NCBI GenBank assembly: GCA_027579435.1
Contig: JANBPK010001473.1
Location: forward strand, 121,849 to 185,848
Direction: 5' to 3'
DNA: 64,000 nt
Source: Candolleomyces eurysporus
Lineage: Eukaryota > Basidiomycota > Agaricomycetes > Agaricales > Psathyrellaceae
Shown: positions 32,235 through 44,687 of the stretch, one piece after another
How the letters are laid out: the number at the start of each line of letters is the position of its first letter
How positions within the stretch are numbered: position 1 is the first letter of the stretch
Translations under genes and position numbers: made by a program
The notes under the pieces: model-generated
What the model was told of the DNA's origin: nothing
Databases searched by the model: none
Seen by the model: only the letters and a program-made list of their open reading frames with translations

Positions 32235-35200
32235 TTTCGGATCCCCCTGAGGACAATGGCTCTGTACTCCCAACTCGAGCTCACTGCGTCCCGGTATTCA
32301 GCCCTCTCTCATTCATCACTTTGACGCTGCGTGTTGCTCGACGCCACAGTTCCCCTGTATTCCTCCATGTGATTACCGAATCAATCTCCACTCGAAACAT
32401 ACCTTTTTCCGTGCACAACTTTTTATTAAACTTTCAGTCATTCATTATTGTCCACGTTCCCGCCTCGACCTCCTAACTTGGTTTTGTGGCTGACCATCAG
32501 GTACGTGATTTTTTCCCTTTCCTATCAAATCTTCACCGCACAGTCAAGCTTTCGTAGACGCTTGAGGTCTTGTGATGGCCACCTCGACCTCGAGACGGCT
32601 GCCGCGGTCCCATTTCGAGATTCAAAACCTTGCCCTGACCCACATCCAATCGCTTCATTAAATCTTATTCGCCTTCGTCACTATTCGTCCTGCGTCATCC
32701 ACTTCCCTTCCTTCTATCATATCATATCAATCATTCTGGGCAGGTTTGGGGGTGACGACCCATAGCGTCATCCTGACTCTTCAGTGACATTACCATCAAG
32801 GGATGGCCCGCATTCTATGCCAGCAATCTGTCTCCAAAGTGGCGATATNGGGGCCGTAAGCTAGGGGACGTGCGGGTTATCTATCAATACGGACATACCT
32901 GGTGACCGATGGTTGCCTCGGTCGATCGGACCGATCTCCTGGGCGAAGATGCTCTTTTCTTTCTCTCTGAAATGGACGGCCGTGTAATCCATCTTTGGTA
33001 CTTACTACAATTTTCAACGGCAGATGAAGGTGCATCAGCGCTCATGTGAAGCAGTTGAAGTGGGTTAATGCCACAGATTGTGTGGAATGAAAAACTGACG
33101 GTGCATTCTTACAGGATTCCATTCTTTTGTTCCCCATACTTGTGCGACCGGTGGCCCACTGTCCGCTAGCTCACAGTGGGCAAGGGGGGATTTTTTCTCA
33201 CTAATTCTCCGTCCCGACATGGGCGCCTTGAGCCGCGAAGCTGTTCGTCGTGCCGCTACATATGGCGATCGGGTTTCCATGTTTCTTCGTGGAATCCCTG
33301 CCGCAGACCCTGCCGTTTCACGATATCAATGGAATTGCCTAAAAATGGGCCATTTTTATCCTCGATAACGCGGTATGCACCCTGCCGATTAATTTCCGTG
33401 TCCGAGTCGGAATACGCTAACCAACGAATACGGCATGCTAAGTGCGTTTCTGTGAGACGGTGACTCCCTTTGCTCCTTTCATCCCGGTTTTTGTGTGAAC
33501 GGGAATGGGAATAGGAAGCAACGCACGAAGTCCCCGTCTAGGCTCTCGCGGGAGTGGAACTAGAGAACGTACGCCGCGGCTCTGGTGCTGCAGAAGCACC
33601 GAGCTGTGGAGAAGAAGCGCGTGTGTCCACTCGAGTCTCGGGCTCGTTTCGTTTGTACTGCCGTGACGCTGATCCCCCGTACTGTATACCCACCGGTGTA
33701 AACGATGGGATAGTCTTTTAAATGACCACCGTGGTGTTTCATTTTCCAGAGAGGGTTTGTTTGGATTGATTCTCGAGAGAAGCAATAGAATCCGAGTTAG
33801 GCTTCTGTGTTTGTGTCAACAACCGATTATTTTGAGGAGTCACAGCGTTTGTGGAGACTCTAACGTCAACGGTCGTTCTCGACACATGCATGTCCCCGTC
33901 TAGAAGAACAGCTTTTACTTCGAGTCTCATTCGCCCTGAGTATATACAAGTGTATTAAGATAAGATAGGTGTCAGCTGTTTGGGTAGAGTCGAGGCTCGG
34001 TCGAGACACTTGTTCGACATTTAAGCAATCTTGGAGCAAGTCCAACAAAGTACTAATGTCAAACACCACCTAAAACACTGAAAACGTCTGGTGACCTGCT
34101 GACTCGATAAGGAACTCAATTCCATCGGAAGCCCCTTGCCCGATGGATTTGTCTTCCTCCCTACGACTCCGGCAACACGTAAAAATGTAACGGCTTTTGG
34201 CAAACAAAGACACGGTGACGTTGGAGATTCAGCCCAAACCTTGGGACTGGGCTCATCCCCAAACATTCACCTCTTCTTGTGCACCTCCCACAATCAAGCG
34301 TTGTGTTTTGATCGATCAGAGGATGTCGATCAAAAGAACCGCTCACGGGCGTGTATGGCATCAGCGGTGAATTAATGGGTGCTAGATTCTGAGGATAATG
34401 AGGTCAAGTCCCGCGGAGACGGAACAATACACGAAGCCTCTCTCTGTGACCATCATCCACGCATTTTCTGAGATGGAAAAAAAGAGGACGAATATAGCTA
34501 GATGATTGTTTCAATGCAATTCATGGACGCTTTTGTTCGCAGAATTTGGTCCCGCTCACCCATTTGGGACTGATGGTAGACCCTTATACCTCCTTATAGA
34601 AGACCGGCTGACTTTGGCCAGAGTCGATCAGAAGAACGGCGGGAGGCTGCGCCGTGACGCAGCTTGAATTTAGTTTGGATGCTGTCATTTGCGCGGCTGC
34701 TGTAAAGCCTCAAGAGGTATCAGTCCAGTTGCTTGTANTTTTTTTATTTCTACAGAGTGGTCATACTGAGACCTGGAAACCCTAGTATCGAGGACGATTC
34801 GTTGGCGGCAATCCCCGAGCGGTGTTTACCCGTGAGAACAGATGCGCCATGCGGCGTTGACTTGGTAGTATGTTGTGATACAAAATCGGCTGAAGTTCCT
34901 CGCAAACTTCTCCATATCCTACGAACAGTATACAAACGGGTCAACCCTGGATCAACCATTGTTGTGACGCTTGAAGTAGTCAGGGGAAGGCCAGGTCCAT
35001 CGCCCCTGCCTGCAGGTTAGATGCGGGAAGAGGTTATCGGTAAGTATTCTATCGGGTTGAACGGATTGAATGACCAATCATACATACCTTAAGCGAGATC
35101 TGTGTGATAATAGAGACGGGTCAACGCGCGACCAACATGAATAGCAAGTACATAAGTCAATAAAAAGAAAAAATATCGTATTTCTTATCAAATTGAATTG

Positions 35201-36713
35201 GGAGTCCTGGGTGCTATTCCCAGTCTTCCGGGCGTCTGTCGGCCCACATTGATATACTTTTGGGGTCACTTGATTTGCGTTGAGACATTCCTGACAGACA
35301 ATGACGGGCACTGCAAAAAGGATGATTTATAGGACACGTATGCTCTTGATCTTAACTGATTCTGCCAACGACCAGATTAATTGAGGCCGGCCGAGGGATG
35401 AGCTTCCTGTTCCCCACTCCAGCGCTTGTGGGGCTTGTGCTGGCAGGAGAGTCTGGGATTCTGTTCTGTCAAATTACGAACGAGCTAAATAATGCCTATC
35501 AATTTGTTCCGGGCCCTTAAGGCACTTTTATCAATCTATAGTTTCAGATTTTGACCTTCTCCTGGTGATATACTCACCAGGGAAATATGTCTGCTACACC
35601 GGACTTCAGACAGTTGCACAATTCTCAGGACAAGCGCGAATGCTCTGGTTTCGAGGTTTTGGTCGTGACGCACGGTGAACTACGTCTCTAGTTCGTCATA
35701 CAAGTCGAGCAAATGGCTGCTGAATTGGTATGAAATAGCCTTTCTTGCAGGGTTGACGTTTGAATAGAAATTTCGTGAGGGAATTCCGTCAAATTCGTCC
35801 CGGCTGCCGGATCAACCTGTAGAAAGCAGGCGTGGACGCCACAGTGATGAAAGCTGAATTGTCGTTTGTCTTATAAAGTTGTCAGGGCCCTGGCCCAGCG
35901 CTGGCATGATCATGATTCATGATTCACGAGGCCAGGCAAATGAAATCGACAGCGTTTGACTTCGTATAACACTCTGGGGATCATCCTACTGAAATGAAAA
36001 TATCGATTTTCTAATGTAGCTTCACCTACGATATGATGCATTGGGTGGGACTCACAATCAAATCGGGTGTTATGTATTGATGAAGATATCTGGGGATATG
36101 TTTTTGGGACGATTTGATTCCGTTTCGAAACAGGGAAACCTTGGCACGGGAGCAAATTATCAGCCTGTATGAAATGCTTCTGTGCAAGATGGAAAGAGAG
36201 AATTTCAATAAGGAGGGTATATGATCGAGGTTCGAATGGCTGGATGAAAAGCAAAACCCACAAGAGAGAGCACTAATACGGGAAACGACCCTGGATCTGA
36301 AGATGAGGAGTTTCGCATCATTGGTGGAAACGCTCTAAACCTTATGTAGCATGGATTTATGGACAATTTTATTTTTTCGGAATGTTCGTGCCTAGGATCC
36401 TACTGTACTGGTCTAAAGGGCCCGAAAGGTCGGACCTATGCCTGCTCGTCCTATTCAGTAAATCGGGCCTGAATATTATGGTTCCCTGAGTCCCTCCCAC
36501 TTTTATATTCTCCCCCGTCCCCTCCCGACGGTTTCCCCTCCTTCTCGCCAGCTCGTCGCTCAACTGACCGAGTTCACAGTTCTCCGTAACGACCCTGGCC
36601 TTGCTTGCCTGCCCGTGTGTTTCAGCACTTTGACGTGACCATCACGACCTACGCGCCTGACCCCAGCCCAGCCAGCTTTCAGCCAACGCATCCCTGCTCG
36701 GTTCGGTTGTTGG
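32235..36713. other. Long non-coding interval upstream of the Zn2Cys6 gene
   Basis: About 4.5 kb with no supported gene. A plus frame ending at 35020 follows a CTACAG acceptor-like site (about 34755) and the ambiguous base 34738, but shows no domain or start. Ambiguous bases lie at 32849 and 34738. The last 250 bp are pyrimidine-rich, as in promoters of highly regulated fungal genes. A long regulatory region or unannotated non-coding RNA is possible but unproved. Confidence 0.4.
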
Positions 36714-39700
36714 ATGAAGCCCAACGAAACCGGAGACGCGACAAGGCGAAAGGTCAAGTTTCAGGAGTCTCTTCGAAGAAGCAGGGACATGGAGGGAGCG
36801 CCGTCAGCGTCGGACAGTGGTGGTGACGAGAATTTGGCAGACCTGCAAGCGCCCGCCAATGCTTCGAATTCTTCAGGGAACGCCAACAGCAATAGTACTG
36901 GTGGAGGAGGAATCTCTGGGTACGTGACGTTTTCGGGCTATGTTTTTTGGCGGGCGCCGCGCTTGGTTTTGACCGCTTCCCCGCTTGCAATTGCCCTGCG
37001 TTCCTCGTTACTGACGCTACGGCTCTAACAGTCAAAGTCGGTCGAGGGTCACTGTCGTATGCCAGGAAGTAAGCTCTGAGCCGCTTCCAGCCTGATCGCT
37101 ACCTAACTTGTATCCAGTGCAAGCGACTGAAGCTAAAATGCGACCGCAAATTCCCCTGCGCTTCATGCCTGAAGAGGAACACGGTGGAGAGATGTCTGTA
37201 TTCGGCGGCGGCGGCAGAGAAAGTGTGCGTAGTCGTCTTTTCTGTGTCCGGTGCAGAGCACTGAGTCGTTCGACAGGGATATGCATTCCCTGAACAACCG
37301 CCTTACAGAAATGGAGGCGATCATGGGTGCATTTTGTAGGGGCGTTCCCATCGATTTCACCCCAACATATCCCCCGGCGAGCCAAGCAATGGAAGACCGA
37401 GTAGCTGCGTATGCTGAGAGCGGCGGCGTCGTGAACCCCCCTGCTCCTCAAGCCCTCGCCTCTGTCCAACCCTCAGATCACCATCATCAGCACCACCATC
37501 ACGACGCAGCGAATGCTGAGACTCAGCCGTTTTTTCTATCCGGGCCGCTCGATATAGCTCGAGGCTACGGGTGTGCACTCTGCGAGGATGCAGGGGAAGT
37601 GGTTGAGGGCATTTGTCGGTGTGGCGAAGGGTTGAAGGTCAAGGAAGAGCCGACGTCGGAGCAGGAGGATGAAGATGAAATTATGCGTTCTACTGGCTCC
37701 TCTGCTATGTCGGGTATCTCGATCCCCGCATCCTCTTCATCGAAGACAAAGGGCAAAGGGAAACAAGTTCATCCGTCTAGTGGTCCTCTCGACTCGTCAG
37801 CACAGCGAAGCAACGCTCAAGCGTTTCTACCCGCTGTCAGCGTTTATTACATTGAACAGGCCCCTTCAATATCTGCCACCATGCCGCCTGGCATNCCCGG
37901 TATCGAACCCAAACCCTCCCACCAGTTTCTCGGGCCCAGAAGCCGCCCCCCCTCTTTTATGCAAGTAATNCCCGACCATATGCAGCCTCCCCAACCTCAA
38001 GCTCTCGCGACATTCTCTACCAGTGCCAGCCTTTCCGTCGCAGCCACCCCTCTGGCTTCACCTTCCCCCACCTCGCCTATGGGCCCGCCGCCGCCGCCTG
38101 TTCGCGGACACCAAGAGGTTGCGTTGAAACCCTCCGTCACGCTTGCGCTCATTGCTCGACTTCCCGACACAGAATTTGGTCTCCAATTGATCAAAAATGC
38201 CATGAATGCTCTTAATTGCTTCCTTTTGGATTTGGGTCTCCCCCATATCCCAGGTAGTCGTGTGTTCGGTTGGAATGCCTTCATCAAACGCTATCAAAAG
38301 CGTTTCGGGAGGAGAGGACACTCTGAGCCGGCATCCTCAACCAGTAAATCCGCCAGCAATGCGCTTGCCCCTCGTCTCAAAGAGAAGTCCAGTGGCGGCT
38401 CAAGAAAGAAGTCGGGATCGACCTACGACGCAGTTCAATCAAGCTCGGCGTATTTCAATAGTAAAAGTCGGACTTCCTCCCACCGGGAAGGTACACCATC
38501 CAGTGCCAGATTGGGTCATATACGAGCTCCAAGAGGTACCTCTCCTTCCCCCTCCTCACCCTCTTCGTCCAGGGCATCAGTACAACCTACTCCAGTTCCG
38601 GTCCCATCGAGATCTGGGAAATCACGAGCGAGAGACGATGTGTCGGTGAGCTCCTCTGATTCGTCGTCTCAGACCGAATCCCTTCCATATTTTGCATTAA
38701 CTGCCGCAATCATGGCAGTGGGTGCTCTGAACAGCCCTCCTGTCCGAAACCTTCGAACTGATTCCACCAACAAATTCGGGACGGTTGACCACTCAGAGTC
38801 ACCTTCATTCCTCTACGCGCTTTCCCAACAAGCCCTGAGTGTATGGATGGAGGACGGGCAACCGTTGCCTGCTGGTGCGAAGGATGAGCAAACTGCCACT
38901 AAGGAAATGCGCGCTGATTTCCTTCGTGCCTGCCTTGTCGGGGTTCACTATCTCATGACCAGCACTACCGTAGCGTCGCCGATCCGTTTCTGCACAAAAA
39001 ATCGGAAACACCCTAGCCCTGAACGTCAGGCTATCTTGTCTTTGGTATATTTTCTTTGCCCTTTCCCATCGTCCTCTCGCTGATCGTTCTCTTTAGATCG
39101 GAAAGATGGTCACAGCCATGCGGAGTTGGGGATTCGCTGAGGGTTTGCTTTCGCCGTCGGTTTTGAAGGCCGAGGAACGCGCAGAGGCATCGTCTGCGCC
39201 GACTCTGTCCTCGAAGAAATCGGCCTCTTCCAAAAGCAAGCGGAGCAATGGAAAATCAGGTCAAGTCCAGAGCACCGAGCCTGGCAGCAGCGCTAGCGTA
39301 CAGAAAGACCGGTCAGAAATCGTGCGTCGCGAAAAGGAGGCATCGATGATTCGAGTCCTGTGGGACTTTTACTACTACGACTTGTAAGTGTCCTACTCTC
39401 TTCACTTGTGTTCGATGTCTTACACATTCTGATTATCAGCATTCTGTCCGATGCCCTTGGAGAACAATCGTTGATCCCTACCCCATGTTTCTCTATACCC
39501 CTTCCCAGCCTGCCGGCCGACGAGAGTGAGCGCGTCGGTGACTCGCACCAAATGGACGGAGACGATGGAAATTCCTCGAAGGACCAAGATAAAGTGAAAG
39601 AAGAGATCCAGCGTATCCGATTGGAACACCTTTTCCTTGTACAACGCGCCTTGTGAGTGTTTTCTTGCTGTCAAAGCTAGCCAGGTGCTCAAGCTCTACT

Positions 39701-41871
39701 CCCTACAGATTAACCCGCCTCTCCCTCACCATCAAACGGAACCTTTCGTCCCCAGATTGCTGTTGTGGCCACACGTTGGACCAGGCCGTGAAAATGGAAA
39801 ATTCGATCAAGGAATGGATGGACGACGTACCTTCCGAACTGCGCTGGGCTTTCAAGCATGGTGTTGAGAGTACTCCATCGGGGCTTGTCGCGATTGGCAA
39901 GACCGCTCTCGAGGATGACGTGGTGTCGGAAAGCCAGGGTCCTGAGGCTCTTGCTTCCCAGTCGAGGAGACGTGTGCTGAGTGGCGAACTCGCCCTCATG
40001 AGCCAACTCGTCGTGTTCAAAATCTTCTCTCCTTTCGTGTCGGAATACCTCGCCAAAGGAGGTCCAGCTCCCGAACCCCAATCCTCAGCAGCAGTTGCCC
40101 TTCGCCACCTTCAAGCCCCAGCTCAGGCGATTATCCGCATTTCAAAGCTGATGCACGACGTCTGGGAATTGGCCGCCCAATCGAAGCGTTCAACCTTCAA
40201 TACTCCCCCGTCCCTCACACCTCCTCTTCTAGGGCTGTATCCATTAGAACAGCTCGTCCTCGACGCTACCCTGGTGTGCTCGCGCATATGTTGTGGCTTC
40301 GTTCCCGATGACCCTGAAACAGACAACCCCGGCATGGATCGCGCTGATCCCTGCAGCAGCGAGATGATGTTGTCCATCGGAATGGGGCTGAGCCTGCTCG
40401 AAAACATACATGGATTATCGCAACGCGGTCAGTCCGGTCGCACCTCCTCAAGCTCAATGCATTCTGCTGCTCCCGTTGACATGAAGCTCGTGGAACTGGT
40501 ACGCAGGCGTTGGGAGATCAAGAACGCGTTGCTCGCTCCTCAAGACCCCTTGAAGCGCGATAGAAGTACCATGGAAGCCGAAGACCGCGAAGGTGAAGAC
40601 GGCGACGTTCATATCGATGACCAGGAAGTCTCCGAGGTCAGGACGCGCCGTATTGACGTTCGCTCTGACTCTGGCAGGGAGGGTGACATCCGCGCTGAAC
40701 CCCAGGAACGTAATGTCCATGAGACTGTGGATCAGAATGAAGATGCCCGTCGTGCATCGATTACCGCTGCCGATGACTTTGCATCCACCATCGCCCCCAG
40801 ACCCCCGGGACCTCCAGTAAGGTCGACAACAAAGGCATCGTTAACACCCTCGGCGGTGTCCCTCGTAGCCACCGCCAAGGCGAAGAAAGGGAAGGACAAG
40901 GATAAGGAAAAGAAGAAGAGCAAACCAGTATTCCGCGTCAGGTCAGACGGAAGCACGGCGCAGAAAGGCGATCCCATGAAGCCTCCTCCGAATCCACCTT
41001 TTACACGCAAACCCCTGCCGCCTGTCAAGAAGGATATAACACCAGGATCTGCGGATAGCCCTCCAAACGAGGTGAGTATATTATGGTGGTATTGACATAC
41101 CTCTCACTAATGGACATCTTCTCAGTTCCTGCCCTCAACGGGACATCCTCGCTACACCCCACCAACCGGGATGCCTCCACCCCCTATGCCCACGATCCGT
41201 TCTGAAAACCCGAAGGTAGAATACGACAACAGTGCGATGGCTGGCTCCATGCCGTCTTTAGCACACGTAAGTCTCTGGTACCATTCTCGAAGCTGACGCT
41301 CGCTAACTGCTTGTCGCAGTCTGGGATGGGTCACTTGCCATCCAATACCCAGTACGGCCCTGATATGAGCGAGACGGGTCCCGCAGGGTCATATCCTACA
41401 TCGTATTCCTCCAGCGACGCAATGATGGCCATGGCACCATCTCACTATCAAGGGGAAACTCATGGTCTTGATGCTTCCTATACAACTCCCCATGTTGACA
41501 CGGCCTACCATCATGCTCGACACTCGTATGCCCCTCCTTCCACCCCAGGCTATGGCCCCCCTTCCCATCCTCAGACCCCGTTATCCGCGAACCCCGTACG
41601 CTCCGCCGACTACTTTGGACACCAAGTGAATTCCCAACCTTCTGCAGCTGTCTACTACGTGGACCAGGCTGGTTATGAACCGATGAGACAGCAGGCTCCC
41701 ACCAATCTTCAAGCATACGAACTTAACAGCCAGATAGCATACGGTGGCGCTATTTCAGCCCATCCGGAACCGTCTGCGGGCTGGAGTCAATCGCCTGAAG
41801 ACATGCAGACCCAGCATGAGCAGAGCTATTCGTGGCCACCCCAGCACCACCAGCAGTCCGCGAGCTGGTAG
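36714..41871 (+). CDS. Large Zn(2)-Cys(6) binuclear cluster transcription factor
   Basis: Nine exons (36714-36919, 37032-37068, 37118-37222, 37257-39044, 39097-39383, 39440-39652, 39709-41071, 41126-41266, 41320-41871) give 1563 residues, large for the class. The six cysteines lie near residues 78-105: CQECKRLKLKCDRKF, PCASC and ERC, i.e. CxxCx6Cx5CxxCx8C. Intron 2 splits the cluster between Cys1 and Cys2. A short helical linker follows (HSLNNRLTEMEAIMGAF), then long Ser/Pro-rich disorder. A folded central part includes LIARLPDTEFGLQLIKNAMN and the stretch after 39709, where a weak Cys pair occurs (DCCCGHTLDQAV). The C-terminus is Gln/Tyr/His/Pro-rich, a likely activation region. Two ambiguous bases (37895, 37970) keep the frame. 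It binds DNA in the nucleus; targets are unknown. Confidence 0.86.
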
Positions 41872-41894
41872 AACTCGATCCCCATCTCTCTCTT

Positions 41895-42505
41895 CGTCGC
41901 ATTGTCCGTTCTGCTTGGTTTAAGTTATACCTAATCCATGGATCTTCTCCTTTCCGCCATTTCTCACATTTTCGTCCACACTTGCACATAGACCGTCTGA
42001 CATCCGGCATTTCCTTCCCACCATTCCCACTCCCATTCTCCCCCATTTCACGATTCAATTGTGTATCATTAGGTGTTTCTGTTATTAAATCTGCTCCTTC
42101 TCAGTCGCTCATTGCCACGTTTTTCCCCCCCCTCTTCATCTCTGCATCTGCATATCTGGTTGTTTTAAATTTATCATTCAGTTGTACGCTTGGTTTATAT
42201 CCTGCTGTTGCGCTATACCTCTTTTTGGTTTTCCTTCGGTTTATGACGGTGACGATGTTGTTACGAATATCTCTGGTTTTAGATAGTTTTATGTTGTTTT
42301 TGCAAATACATTTATAGCACCACGGTCGAACGGTCAATTGACCGACAACAGGCAACAAATGACAGCTGCGTGACACGAATTAGAGCATGATATATCTGGT
42401 TTGAGGTCCTAAGTTTCGTTTATATTTACCTTCGTCTTACAATAGCGCTCAGTGGGATGAGCTATTATTATTCCGCATGAAAACACGTCACGAACCCCCA
42501 AAAAA
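41895..42505. repeat. Tandem segmental duplication of the 3' flank, copy 1
   Basis: Starts just past the stop of the Zn2Cys6 gene (CGTCGCATTGTCCGTTCTGC) and runs to CACGAACCCCC. It is matched over its length by 42734-43248. Non-coding, pyrimidine-rich. Confidence 0.75.
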
Positions 42506-42733
42506 GCACGGTGTGGATATGACAGTAGTGGTTAAGTTAAGGTGACAAAGAGTGACAATAGGTTCATGGTTCGTGCAGTCGCTGGGTCAGCGCCAGAGGC
42601 AGTTTTATCTTCAACATAGGGAAGCGAGCGCTGTGTCTGAGTTGGTCTACTCAGAGTAAATTATCCTTCTCATATCGGCAACTTTGCGCGCCGGTTCTTC
42701 CGAGTATTTTGACCTTCGTCGCCTAGCCCACCC

Positions 42734-43248
42734 CGTCGCATTGTCCGTTCTGCTCGGTTGAACCACTTCACGATTCAATTGTGTATCATTAGTGTTTCTG
42801 TAGCTAAATTTGCTCCTTCCCAGTCTCGCTCATTGCCGTTTTTTCCCCCTCTTCATCTCTGCATCCCATATCTGGTTTATTTTAAACTTATCATTCAGTT
42901 GTACGCTTGGTTTATATCCTGTTATTGCGTTATGCCGCTTTTTTTTCTCCTTCGGTTTGTGACGGTGACGATGATGTTACGAATCTCTCTGGTTTTTAGA
43001 TAGTTTTATGGTTCTACGATTACAATTATAGCACTGCGGTCGACCGTGACTGATCAATTAAACCGACAACAGGCAACAGTAGCTGCATGCCACGAACCGG
43101 AACATGATTCATCTGTCTCGAGCGATCCAGAACATTAATGCAAGAATAGGTTCAAGTTTCGTTTATATTTACCTTCGTCCTATAACAGCGCTCAGAACTT
43201 AGGGATGGGCTATTATTATCCCACATACAAACACGTTCACGAACCCCC
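42734..43248. repeat. Tandem segmental duplication of the 3' flank, copy 2
   Basis: Matches copy 1 at an offset of 839 bp at its left end and about 720 bp from CGATTCAATTGTGT onwards, so it lacks about 119 bp near the left. It has many substitutions and small indels. No open frame is shared by both copies in a way that suggests a gene. Confidence 0.75.
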
Positions 43249-43633
43249 ATATACGTTAGCTCGAGAGGACGTACCTGATTCTGCTCCACCTGCAGAGCAT
43301 CGATCGACCAACATTGACAATGTGCACATCTCGTCTGATACTTCTGCCGTGATTTGCATCTAGAAGAGCTTGGAACGGACAGCTCTTTGCTGATCATCAC
43401 ATTTGGCCAAGATGGCTATTTCTTAGGGGCACTGACCGGGAAACAAGCACGCAAGAACGAGAGACGAAAGATCCTTTGAATTAAAGAAATAAGCAATGAA
43501 TAGTGAACGATTACTTCAATGGTATCAGTATGTACGTGACCATGGCTCGGGCGTTAGGTGGTTGGTAGTACACTCTAAAGGAAAGAAAACGAAAAATGAC
43601 AAAACCCCACTATCTCCCTTTTCATCAGTTCAA
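43249..43633. other. Intergenic
   Basis: 3' flank of the second GPI protein gene. I see no gene. Confidence 0.4.
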
Positions 43634-44548
43634 TTAGAAAAGGGCAGCACCGGCGATAGCACCGATGACAATACCAGCCCACCCAGCCCTGGATGAGATG
43701 GCACCGCTGCCCTGAGACGCAGCGGTCGATCCAGTGGGAGCAGCGCTGGTAGTGCGCGCAGTGCCTCCGGTGGTGCCAGTGGTGGTGGCGGCTGCGGTGC
43801 CGGTGGTGCGGGGAGCAGCGCTGGTTTGCGATTGCAAGGGGGCGGTGGACTGCCCAGCGATTTGCGATGAGATCGCAGGGGAGAAGGTACCGGTCATTTC
43901 GTTAAGACTGTTATGTTAACAAAACAGGCATGCGCAGTTAGCAATGTTCTGTTGGCAACAGGTGAAACAAAAAAAATTTCGAGCCACTTACGTGAACTTG
44001 GCAGAGAAAGCGAGCGCTGGGTACTGCGGTTGGGCGGCATCCTTGAGAGAGAGTGACTCGATACGGACGAAGCTAGGTACCGAAGATAGAACGTCCATCA
44101 GACCCATGTCAGACATCATTTACGGCAGGAAGACACCCACTATTCATTGCTGTTGGGACCGATCGTGGGGTCAACGGTGAAAGTGACTGCGCCCTGAGTG
44201 GACACGTCAACGCTGGGTGCGACGACTTGCAAGCTAGTCTATAGGTGATGTCAGCACCAGATACGTGTGAATAGACAGGGGTTGAACACACCTGCTGCAA
44301 AGCATTTCCAACGTAGATGGAGATTCGGGAAGGGCCGAAATCCTTCAAAGGGGGGGGCTTGACCATTGTCAATCCAGGTGATGGTGGCCTCCTTGCCACC
44401 AGAGAACGTGGTCGAGGCGATGGGGGCGGTGATCTGTCCATAAAATGTAAGTTCTCTAGTATGGGTGGGTGCGTTTGGGGGTACGTACGTGGACGCCAGC
44501 AAGAGCCTGTGCGGCGACAGCGAGGAGAACAAAGACCTTGGTAAACAT
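43634..44548 (-). CDS. Ser/Thr-rich GPI-anchored Kre9/Knh1-like wall protein (copy 2), frame broken at a poly-C run
   Basis: Exon 1 is a signal peptide (MFTKVFVLLAVAAQALAGVH). Exon 2 starts ITAPIASTTFSGGKEATITW IDNGQAP; the conserved continuation LKDFGPSRISIYVGNALQ is in another frame, reached only if the run of 8 C (plus-strand G at 44350-44357) has one base fewer. Later exons read VVAPSVDVSTQGAVTFTVDP, GPNSNEYFVRIESLSLKD and FTLNEMTGTF, then a Thr/Ala/Ser-rich linker and a hydrophobic GPI tail (GWAGIVIGAIAGAALF). The family is the same as at 18674-19699. Everything except the C run looks intact, so an assembly error is more likely than a dead gene. Confidence 0.8.
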
Positions 44549-44681
44549 TTTTGCTTTGAGAAAAGAAGGGAAGTATCAAATGAGGGGCAGGGGTTGCTGA
44601 GCAAAGGGCCTGGAAGGCGAGCGCGAAAACAAGCAGTCGTGGGTGGATGAAAAAAGGATAGGGAAACCTGGTGCAGCTGAC

Positions 44682-44687
44682 TTTATA
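44682..44687 (-). promoter_or_regulatory. TATA box of the second Knh1-like gene
   Basis: TATAAA on the minus strand lies about 135 bp upstream of the ATG at 44548, a normal distance for a well-expressed fungal wall protein. Confidence 0.4.

Noticed and set aside
34733..35020. Plus-strand frame after a CTACAG acceptor-like site
   Set aside because: No start exon or recognised domain; it opens at an ambiguous base.
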